From the NCBI RefSeq assembly GCF_009857745.1, contig NZ_WWEN01000001.1, forward strand, positions 1 to 64,000: a DNA stretch of 64,000 nucleotides. Reading direction: 5' to 3'. Origin of the DNA: Thalassovita mangrovi (GTDB lineage: Bacteria > Pseudomonadota > Alphaproteobacteria > Rhodobacterales > Rhodobacteraceae). Shown piece after piece: positions 57,787 through 64,000 of this stretch. Position 1 is the stretch's first letter; every line of letters begins with the position of its first letter. The position numbers and the translations under genes are program-made. The notes under the pieces are model-generated. The model had not been told where the DNA came from and ran no database searches. It worked only from the letters and a program-made list of their open reading frames with translations.

Positions 57787-60102
57787 TCAGGCCGTTTCCG
57801 CGGCCCAGGCATCCAGCAGGCTGGTGATATAATCGCCGGTGTTGTTCAGCTGGGTGATCATGGTTTCCATCGCGGTGAACCGTTCGAGATAGCGGGCTTC
57901 GATCGTGCCGTATTTGGTGTCCAGCACGTCGAGCTCTTCCTCGTTCGAGGTCAGGTCGGATTGCAGCGCGGTTTCGCGGGACGCCATCGCGTTGCTGCCG
58001 CTCAGCGCGTCCTGGATCCGGCCCAGCAGCGTGTCGCTCCAGCTGCGGCCATGGGTGACGTCGAATGCATTCACGTCATCGGGAACCGTCAGCGAAATCC
58101 CCGACATTTCGCCCGAGGCCGCCAGGTAGAAGGTCATCCCGACGCCGGGGAACAGGGAGGTCAGTTCGGTCTGCCCCAGATAGGCCGCGCCGGTGACGGG
58201 GTCGCGGCGGAACGACTGGGTCATGGTGTCCGCGCCGGAAGGCGGGCTGCCGGCGATCGTGATCGAGGGATCCGACGCCACGGTCTGGGATTCGAACAGC
58301 GCCATCACCTTTTCGGGGGATTCCGTCATCACCTTTTCGAACGCGTCCTCATCCAGTTCCAGAGTACCGTCGAGTTTTTGCGAAATGCCGAAATCGCTGA
58401 GGTAATAGGTTTCGTTGCCGAAGCCGGTGATCCCGGTGCGCAACATGGAGCGGATGCCGCTTTTGACCGCCTCGATGGTGGATTCACCGGCCAGATCACC
58501 CGGTTCCGCCCCGTCGAGAATGCCGCGGCTGGTCTTTTCGTTCAGGAACTCCATCGTTTCGTTGATCTTGGCGACCAGCACCTGCGCCCGGGCGAGGGCT
58601 TCTTCGTATTCGATCTCGGTGGTGATCGCGACGTCGCCGCCGGTGACGTCGTTCAGTTCCAGGGTGACGCCGTCGATCAGGTCGTTGATTTCGTTCGACG
58701 AGCGGTAGACCGTGATGCCGTTATATTCCACTACCGCGTCCGAGGCGCCGCGGACCTGGTGGTCTGCGATCGTGCCGGTCAGATCGAAGGCGGACAGATT
58801 GATATCCGCCCCGGTGACGGCTTCCTCGGTGGAGGCATTCGATGCGGCGCTGAAGAACGAGGTAGACCCCGTCACGCTATCGGCAACCGAGAAGCTGCCG
58901 GTGGTCGAGGTCATCTGAACCTGGCCGGTGACAAAGGCCGAATTGACCGGTCCGGTGGTGTCGAGAAGCGTGGCGGTGAGACCGGTCGCGGTCCCGTCCG
59001 CATTCAGCGACTCGATGGTCAGGCCGGTGTCGTCGACGCTGGTGTCGAAACCGGTCAGTTCGATGTCGTTGCCGGCGCTGTCGGTCAGGATGATTTCGCC
59101 GTTGGTATCGCCGAAGGCGGCGGATATGCCGGTCAGGCCCGTTTGCGCATTGATCGCGTCGCGCAGGCCCGTCAGGTCGGTGGTGTCCGCGATGGTGACG
59201 GGGCCGATGGCGGTCCCGTTGAGCGAGAAGGACACGTCGGTCGCGGCGGTCAGCCCCGACAGTTTGGCATTGGTCACGGCGGTCGCGTCGACGCCGGTGG
59301 TGGCGGTGTTGGCGTTGATCGCAGCGGCCAGATCCTTGGCCGACATGCCCGCCGTGGTGGTGATCGTGGCCGCCCCGGACGGGCCGGTGATATCCAGCGA
59401 GGTGCCCGCCGCGATCTGGGTATCGGTCAGCGAATCCCCGGCGGTCAGACCGGCAACCGTCGACAGCGAACTGGTGCCGCTGGTGGCGGGGACCACGGTG
59501 AAGTTCAGCCCGTTCGCGCCGCCGGTTTCGCTGAGGATACCCATGGTAAAGGTGCCGTCGCCGACATCGATGATGCTGGCTTCGATCCCGTCGATATTGT
59601 CGAACTGGGTCACGAGTTCGCGCAGCGTCGTGCCCTCGGCCACGTTCATGTTCACCTGCGGCCGGTCGCCGGCATAGAACACCGGCGGATCGTCGGTGGT
59701 CCAGACGCCGAAATCGATGTTGATCGTCCCGGCCTGCACCACGGCGTCTTCGCCGCTGAAGCCCTGGAACTGCAGCACCTGTTCCTTGGCCAGGGCGACG
59801 ACCGAAATATTGGTGCTGCCGGTTTCGACCTTGCTGGCATCGGTGACCGTCGCGGTGATGGCCGAACTGGCGCTGTTGGTCTGGATCAGCGATTCATTGG
59901 TGATCACCTTCATCGAGTTTTCCAGGTCCTCGAGGACCGCGCGGGCCTCGGCCATGGCCGAGATCGACACTTCGATATCCTCGATCCGCCCCTCGACGAT
60001 TTCCCGCCGCGGTTCGGTTTCGGCCTTGGCCAGGCTGCTGGCGAGCTCGGTAATATTCAGCCCACTGCCGTTGGTGTTCAGCGCACTTAATAGGTCAGAC
60101 AT
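57787..60102 (-). CDS. fliD: FliD, flagellar filament cap protein
   Basis: FliD caps the filament and folds flagellin into place. The 771-residue protein has N-terminal helices (GLNITELASSLAKAETEPRR) and C-terminal coiled coil (EARYLERFTAMETMITQLNN, with TGDYITSLLDAW). It is far longer than enteric FliD (about 470). Residues about 226-438 form an insert closely similar to the central domain of the flagellin in this window. ATG 60100-60102 follows AAAGGGG; a GTG three codons upstream is less likely. A sigma-28-like promoter lies in the gap to motB. Confidence 0.94.
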   Translation of the reverse strand: MSDLLSALNTNGSGLNITELASSLAKAETEPRREIVEGRIEDIEVSISAMAEARAVLEDLENSMKVITNESLIQTNSASSAITATVTDASKVETGSTNISVVALAKEQVLQFQGFSGEDAVVQAGTINIDFGVWTTDDPPVFYAGDRPQVNMNVAEGTTLRELVTQFDNIDGIEASIIDVGDGTFTMGILSETGGANGLNFTVVPATSGTSSLSTVAGLTAGDSLTDTQIAAGTSLDITGPSGAATITTTAGMSAKDLAAAINANTATTGVDATAVTNAKLSGLTAATDVSFSLNGTAIGPVTIADTTDLTGLRDAINAQTGLTGISAAFGDTNGEIILTDSAGNDIELTGFDTSVDDTGLTIESLNADGTATGLTATLLDTTGPVNSAFVTGQVQMTSTTGSFSVADSVTGSTSFFSAASNASTEEAVTGADINLSAFDLTGTIADHQVRGASDAVVEYNGITVYRSSNEINDLIDGVTLELNDVTGGDVAITTEIEYEEALARAQVLVAKINETMEFLNEKTSRGILDGAEPGDLAGESTIEAVKSGIRSMLRTGITGFGNETYYLSDFGISQKLDGTLELDEDAFEKVMTESPEKVMALFESQTVASDPSITIAGSPPSGADTMTQSFRRDPVTGAAYLGQTELTSLFPGVGMTFYLAASGEMSGISLTVPDDVNAFDVTHGRSWSDTLLGRIQDALSGSNAMASRETALQSDLTSNEEELDVLDTKYGTIEARYLERFTAMETMITQLNNTGDYITSLLDAWAAETA
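58789..59427 (-). other. FliD segment encoding the domain shared with flagellin
   Basis: This part of fliD (residues about 226-438) aligns without large gaps to FliC residues about 184-398 (coding 62955-63596). Shared landmarks: LDITG, TTGVDATAV versus STGVEATAV, AKLSG, LRDAIN, NGEIILTD, GNDIELT, LNADGTA, TSFF. It includes flagellin hook IN-type motifs but extends well beyond them. Confidence 0.85.
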
Positions 60103-60123
60103 GTCGATCACCCCTTTCCCGCA

Positions 60124-60150
60124 TTAACGTCCGCTGGGTGCTATTGTTTA
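60124..60150 (-). promoter_or_regulatory. Sigma-28-like promoter for fliD
   Basis: On the minus strand TAAA (60147-60150), a 15-base spacer and GACGTTAA (60124-60131) match TAAA-N15-GCCGATAA at six of eight bases in the downstream box. It lies 22 bases before the fliD ATG. Confidence 0.6.
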
Positions 60151-60176
60151 GGTTGCGCTTCCGGCCCGGGCAGGGC

Positions 60177-61409
60177 CTAGAAGCTGATCTCGATCTCGAT
60201 CCGGCGGTTCAACTCGCGCCCTTCGGGGGTGGCGTTGTCGGCGATAGGGTTGCTTTCGCCTTCGCTGGTCGCGGTCAGGCGGGTCGGGTCCAGCAATCCG
60301 GTGGCCGCCAGTTCGCGCACCACGCTGGCTGAACGCGCCGCCGCCAGGCCCCAGTTGTCGCGGAACGGCGAAGAGGGGTTCAGCGGCACGTCGTCGGTAT
60401 GGCCGGTCACGGTGATGGTGCTGGCATCGCTCATCGCGGCAAAGGCGATGCGGTCCATGATGCCGCGCGCCTCGGCGGTCAGTTCGGCCCGGCCCGACGG
60501 GAAGGCGCCGCCGGCGCCGACGGTGACATAGACCTTGCCGTCGCGCCGTTCGACCGCCACCAGCCCCGCGCCCAGTTCGCGGCGCAGCGCGACCCGCAGC
60601 TTGTCGCTGGCAATCGCGGCCTTGCCCTCGCCGGGTTCGCCGGTCGGGTCGTCGGCCTGGCCAAGCGGGGCGGAATCGCCGTCCAGTTCGGTTTCCATCG
60701 CCTGTTCCGCCGCGGCGATCTGGGCCATGGTGTTGAGCTCCTGCACCACTTCGGCCAGCAATCGTTCGGTGCCAGCCGCGCCCAGTGCTTGGGCCGGGCC
60801 GGTCTGGTCCTGTTCGCTCTGGTCCAGCTCGCTTTGATTGCGGTCGGGGGCGGTCTGGGTCTGCGGGTCGGTCTGGTCGAAGGCGTTGGTGCCGGGCTGG
60901 TAATCCAGAACCACCTGGTCATTTTCGATACGGGCCAGCAATTCGCCGTTCTCCAGCGCGTTTTTCAGCAACTCGGCGATCTGGCGTTTCTGTTCCGACT
61001 CCGACATCTTGTTGTCCACGTCGGCGCGTTTCTGGCGTTCGTCCTGATCGGAGCGGATCTTGGGCTGTTCGGTGGTGGTGGTGTCCTGGGTCAGGGTCTG
61101 GGTGATGGAAGGTTCGGGCGAGGGGCTGAACTTCATTTCCAAAACGGTGGTGCCGCGCGGCTGTTCCATCACCGGAATTTCACGCTGAACGCCGAAAGAT
61201 TCCCGCAGCGAGCCGGAAATCATCTTGAACTTGGGCTGGTTGAATTCGGCAAAGGACAGGATCAGCACGAAAAACGCCATCAGCAGGATGGCGATATCCG
61301 AAAAGGTCGCCATCCAGGCGGGGGCGCCGACCGGGGGGCATTTCGGGCAATCGTCCTGCGGCGATTGTTCGATCGGCTGGACCGGAAGAGGGATCGGTTT
61401 CTTCGCCAT
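60177..61409 (-). CDS. motB: MotB/PomB-type stator protein
   Basis: The 410-residue protein begins with a Cys-containing stretch CPKCPPVGAP, then the single membrane helix WMATFSDIAILLMAFFVLIL with the ion-carrying Asp38. A long disordered Gln/Asp-rich linker follows (about 90-260), then an OmpA-like peptidoglycan-binding domain (TITVTGHTDDVPLNPSSPFR, NRRIEIEIS). The order Cys-Pro-Pro, W-M-x-T-F, S-F-A-E is much closer to sodium-type PomB than to enteric MotB. It is 22 bp after motA in the same operon. Confidence 0.93.
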   Translation of the reverse strand: MAKKPIPLPVQPIEQSPQDDCPKCPPVGAPAWMATFSDIAILLMAFFVLILSFAEFNQPKFKMISGSLRESFGVQREIPVMEQPRGTTVLEMKFSPSPEPSITQTLTQDTTTTEQPKIRSDQDERQKRADVDNKMSESEQKRQIAELLKNALENGELLARIENDQVVLDYQPGTNAFDQTDPQTQTAPDRNQSELDQSEQDQTGPAQALGAAGTERLLAEVVQELNTMAQIAAAEQAMETELDGDSAPLGQADDPTGEPGEGKAAIASDKLRVALRRELGAGLVAVERRDGKVYVTVGAGGAFPSGRAELTAEARGIMDRIAFAAMSDASTITVTGHTDDVPLNPSSPFRDNWGLAAARSASVVRELAATGLLDPTRLTATSEGESNPIADNATPEGRELNRRIEIEISF

Positions 61410-61431
61410 GTTCTGTCCTTATATATAGAGA

Positions 61432-62193
61432 TCAGGCCGCCAGCATCTTTTCGGCGATCTTCGGCGGCAGCGAGGCGACCATCTGATCCTGAACGTTGCG
61501 GCTGGATTCGCCCCTTGCGATATTGCGCAAGCCCTCGACCACCAATTCGCGGTAGATCACTTCGTCGGCGCTATAGGTTTCCAGCTTGGCCAGGATCGGG
61601 CCGAAAATCACGTTGGCGATGAACGCCCCATAGAGAGTCGTCAGCAGCGCCACCGCCATCGCGGGGCCGATCGCCTTGGGGTCTTCCATATTGCCCAGCA
61701 TCTGGACCAGGCCGATCAGCGTCCCGATCATCCCCATCGCCGGCGCGATGTCGATCCAGGACTTCACCACGCCCTGGGTGCCCTCGTGGCGTTTCTTCAT
61801 CGACTGGATCTCTTTCTGAAGCTGTCTGACGATCTTCATTTCATCGGCCCCGTCGACGAGCATCTGCAGGCCCTTTTCGAAGAACTTGTCGGACACTTCC
61901 TTCTTCTCCAGCGCCATCATGCCCTCGCGGCGGGCGATGTTGGACAGGTCGACCATGGTTTCCACCAGTTCGGTATGTTTGGGCAGCTTGGGCATGAAGG
62001 CCTTGGCCATCGATCCGAAACTGCCCAGGAAGGTTCCCATCGGTGCGGTGAACATGACGGCGAAGAATGTGCCGCCGAAGACGATCAGAATCGATGGGAC
62101 ATCTATGAAGGGGCCGAGCCCGCCGGCGACGATCATCGAGCCGATGATCATGCCGACCGCACCGATAAGCCCAACAAGGGACGCGATATCCAT
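61432..62193 (-). CDS. motA: MotA/PomA-type stator protein
   Basis: The 253-residue protein has four membrane segments; the N-terminus MDIASLVGLIGAVGMIIGSM and the short length resemble PomA of sodium-driven motors rather than the 295-residue enteric MotA. The cytoplasmic loop carries charged residues (NIARREGMMALEKKE) expected to contact FliG, and the last segments include GMIGTLIGLVQMLGNM and LLTTLYGAFIANVI. I set the start at ATG 62191-62193 with GGAG upstream; a frame to 62265 crosses the promoter. Confidence 0.95.
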   Translation of the reverse strand: MDIASLVGLIGAVGMIIGSMIVAGGLGPFIDVPSILIVFGGTFFAVMFTAPMGTFLGSFGSMAKAFMPKLPKHTELVETMVDLSNIARREGMMALEKKEVSDKFFEKGLQMLVDGADEMKIVRQLQKEIQSMKKRHEGTQGVVKSWIDIAPAMGMIGTLIGLVQMLGNMEDPKAIGPAMAVALLTTLYGAFIANVIFGPILAKLETYSADEVIYRELVVEGLRNIARGESSRNVQDQMVASLPPKIAEKMLAA

Positions 62194-62227
62194 GTGAATG
62201 CTCCATTCTCTATACGCGATAGATGTG

Positions 62228-62244
62228 AGCAAGAAGCGTACCAA
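62228..62244 (-). promoter_or_regulatory. Sigma-54 promoter for motAB
   Basis: On the minus strand: TTGGTACGCTTCTTGCT, differing from TTGGCACGN4TTGCT at one base. The predicted start is about 25 bases before the motA ATG. Confidence 0.85.
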
Positions 62245-62330
62245 GCCCCGAAGAATGGGGGTCAAACAAAGTGCAAGAGAAATAAAATGAGCAAAAACAA
62301 ATAGATAGTATGTTTGTGTGTATTTTTTTT

Positions 62331-62356
62331 TAAACTTTTTTGCCCCTCGTCGTTGG
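62331..62356 (+). promoter_or_regulatory. Weak sigma-28-like promoter for fliC
   Basis: TAAA (62331-62334), 14 bases and GTCGTTGG (62349-62356) partly resemble the sigma-28 pattern; the downstream box matches only four of eight bases and the spacer is one short. The position, about 45 bases before the flagellin ATG, is right. The rest of the motA-fliC gap is AT-rich, with a T9 run just upstream. Confidence 0.35.
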
Positions 62357-62402
62357 TCTTTTCAAGCGCAGGGCAGCGCTAGCCAACTCTAGGAGACTAC
62401 CC

Positions 62403-63887
62403 ATGACTACTATCAACACCAACATCGGCGCGCTTTCGGCACAAGCAACCATGTCGCGCGTCAACATGGAACAACAGACCTCGATGGAACGCCTGTCCTC
62501 GGGTCTGCGCATCAACGCAGCGTCGGACGACGCAGCCGGCATGGCGATCGCGGAAAAGATGACCGCGCAGATCAAGGGCCTGGGCCAAGCGGTCCGTAAC
62601 GCAACCGACGGTAAGAACCTGGTGGACACCACCGAAGGTGCACACGTCGAAATCTCGAACATGCTGCAGCGTCTTCGCGAACTGGCCGTTCAGTCTTCGA
62701 ACGACACGAACACCGCTTCGGACCGGAACAACCTGGCGTCGGAAGGCACGCAGCTGATCAGCGAGATCAACCGCGTCGCCAAGGACACCACCTTCAACGG
62801 TATGAACATCCTCGACGGTTCGTTCACCGGCAAGCAGCTGCAAATCGGCGCTGACTCGGGCCAGACCCTGAGCATCGACGTCGACAGCGCCGCCGCAACC
62901 GACATCGGCGCCCACACCGTGAACACCGCCGTGTCGCTGGCATCGGGTTCGACCGACACCGGTATCGCCGCAGGTACCACGCTGGACATCACCGGTTACG
63001 CGGGTTCCACTTCGATCACCACCTCTGCGGGCCAGTCGGCCAAGTCGCTGGCGGATGAAATCAACGCCAGCTCGGCGTCGACCGGTGTGGAAGCGACCGC
63101 CGTTTCCAAGGCGAAACTGTCGGGCTTCTCGGCCGCATCGACCGTGACCTTCGAAGTGAACGGCACCACCATCGGCAACGTGAACATCTCGGACACCAAC
63201 GACCTGCGTGGTCTGCGTGACGCTATCAACACCCAGTCGGGCCAGACCGGCGTGACCGCCACCATGGGCGACAACAACGGCGAGATCATCCTGACCGACA
63301 AGGACGGGAACGACATCGAGCTGACCAACTACGATACCGGCGTCAACGACACCACCCTGACCGTGACCGCGCTGAACGCAGACGGTACCGCAGCAGGTTC
63401 GACCGCCGACGTGCACACCACCACGCTGATCGACACCACCGGTGCAGTCACCTCGTCGCACATCTCGGGCCAGGTTTCGATGACCTCGACCAAGGGCTTC
63501 TCGGTCGGTTCCGACGTGATCGCCGCGGGTACCAGCTTCTTCGAAGCCACCGCCAACTCCTCGACCCTGGACGACGTGGCCTCGATCGACCTGACCACCG
63601 CGCAGGGCGCATCGGACGCGATCAAGGTGATCGACGTTGCTCTGAACACCGTCAACAACGCACGGTCCAAGCTCGGTGCGGTTTCCAACCGCCTGGACAG
63701 CACGATTTCGAACCTGACCAACATCTCGGTCAACGTCGAAGCGGCCCGTTCGGGGATCAAGGACGCCGACTTCGCCAAGGAATCGACCAACCTGGCACGC
63801 GGCAAGATCCTGAGCCAGGCGTCGACCGCCATGCTGGCCCAGGCCAACTCCTCGAAGCAGAACGTGATGCAGCTGCTGCAAGGCTAA
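62403..63887 (+). CDS. fliC: Flagellin
   Basis: The 494-residue flagellin has the conserved D0/D1 N-terminus (TTINTNIGALSAQATMSRVN, SSGLRINAASDDAAGMAIAE) and C-terminus (RSGIKDADFAKESTNLARGK, ending in QNVMQLLQG). The centre, residues about 184-398, is the outer domain shared with FliD. Its codon use is more uniform than in its neighbours, as expected for a highly expressed gene. ATG 62403 follows AGGAGAC; a frame from 62340 is upstream leader. Confidence 0.97.
   Translation: MTTINTNIGALSAQATMSRVNMEQQTSMERLSSGLRINAASDDAAGMAIAEKMTAQIKGLGQAVRNATDGKNLVDTTEGAHVEISNMLQRLRELAVQSSNDTNTASDRNNLASEGTQLISEINRVAKDTTFNGMNILDGSFTGKQLQIGADSGQTLSIDVDSAAATDIGAHTVNTAVSLASGSTDTGIAAGTTLDITGYAGSTSITTSAGQSAKSLADEINASSASTGVEATAVSKAKLSGFSAASTVTFEVNGTTIGNVNISDTNDLRGLRDAINTQSGQTGVTATMGDNNGEIILTDKDGNDIELTNYDTGVNDTTLTVTALNADGTAAGSTADVHTTTLIDTTGAVTSSHISGQVSMTSTKGFSVGSDVIAAGTSFFEATANSSTLDDVASIDLTTAQGASDAIKVIDVALNTVNNARSKLGAVSNRLDSTISNLTNISVNVEAARSGIKDADFAKESTNLARGKILSQASTAMLAQANSSKQNVMQLLQG
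62955..63596 (+). other. FliC segment encoding the domain shared with FliD
   Basis: Counterpart of fliD 58789-59427. In flagellin this segment replaces the surface D2/D3 region between the conserved ends, so it should lie on the outside of the filament. Confidence 0.85.
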
Positions 63888-63924
63888 TCGCGATCCCTGA
63901 CGGGAATTTGACACACCTGACAAG

Positions 63925-63956
63925 ATTTCGGCGCTTCGGCGCCGAAATTCTTTTTT
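63925..63956 (+). terminator. Intrinsic terminator after fliC
   Basis: ATTTCGGCGC (63925-63934), loop TTCG, GCGCCGAAAT (63939-63948) and TCTTTTTT. The UUCG tetraloop makes it very stable, typical for a strongly expressed gene. Confidence 0.92.
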
Positions 63957-64000
63957 AACAATAGGTTAACTACCCATACTTTCGGGTGGGATACCTTCTG

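Noticed and set aside
62353-62370. Sigma-54-like TTGGTCTTTTCAAGC before fliC
   Set aside because: Spacing between GG and GC is 9 bases and the downstream element lacks TTGC.
1-64000. tRNA, rRNA, insertion sequences, phage or integrase genes
   Set aside because: None recognised; no transposase-like frame, and no cloverleaf or rRNA signature was noticed in the gaps.

Overview
The window looks like a piece of a marine alphaproteobacterium of the order Rhodobacterales. The evidence is high GC, a sigma-54 flagellar cluster laid out like the fla1 cluster of Rhodobacter sphaeroides, a cheOp3-like chemotaxis operon with a split CheA, and a dispersed hairpin repeat of a style I associate with this order. 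The species cannot be named from the sequence.

Layout. (1) 1-2460, minus strand: queC-queD-queE-queF, the preQ0/preQ1 (queuosine precursor) operon, preceded by a preQ1-I-type riboswitch. (2) 2457-3853: a MarR-family regulator divergent from a fumarylacetoacetate hydrolase family enzyme. (3) 3913-10075: hypF-hypA-hypB-hypC-hypD-hypE, a full set for NiFe-hydrogenase cofactor assembly, with two copies of a structured intergenic repeat. No hydrogenase structural gene is in the window. (4) 10076-10854: a folded intergenic element and two small membrane-protein genes. (5) 10876-24860, minus strand: fleT-fliEFGHIJ and fliKLMNOPQR-flhB, giving the MS ring, C ring, export apparatus and hook-length ruler. 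(6) 25188-35756, plus strand: unknown gene, cheA (P3-P4-P5 only), cheR, cheB, cheW, a soluble chemoreceptor, cheY, and a 1406-residue CheA-like protein carrying the phosphoacceptor HPt domain. (7) 36135-37090: fliS, a possible fliT and a small membrane protein. (8) 37121-40706, minus strand: a sigma-54 operon with a small Cys-containing putative sensor, a hybrid histidine kinase, a FliL-like protein and a 60-residue protein. (9) 40980-42001: an unknown gene and a Sel1-repeat protein. (10) 42019-45153, minus strand: a 1044-residue, extremely acidic repeat protein. (11) 45294-57668, plus strand: flgBCDEF, flgGHIJKL, a lytic transglycosylase and fleQ. (12) 57787-63887: fliD, motB, motA (minus) and fliC (plus).

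How it works together. FleQ and FleT are the likely sigma-54 activators. I find seven GG-N10-GC sigma-54 promoters, in front of fleT-fliE, fliK, the sensor/kinase operon, the acidic repeat protein, flgB, flgG and motA. Late genes (fliD, probably fliS and fliC) have sigma-28-like boxes. The chemotaxis operon would pass phosphate from the small CheA kinase to the HPt-bearing large CheA, then to CheY and CheB, to control this motor. flhA, fliA, flgA, flgM, flgN and rpoN are not in the window and must lie elsewhere.

Most notable observations: the large CheA-like protein has three extra HPt-like repeats and a decayed ATPase domain; the acidic repeat protein sits in the flagellar sigma-54 regulon behind face-to-face promoters; flagellin and the filament cap share a domain of about 210 residues; FlhB has NPKH where NPTH is expected; and the sigma-54-driven sensor/kinase operon carries a FliL-like protein. 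Promoter, riboswitch and terminator calls are by eye.
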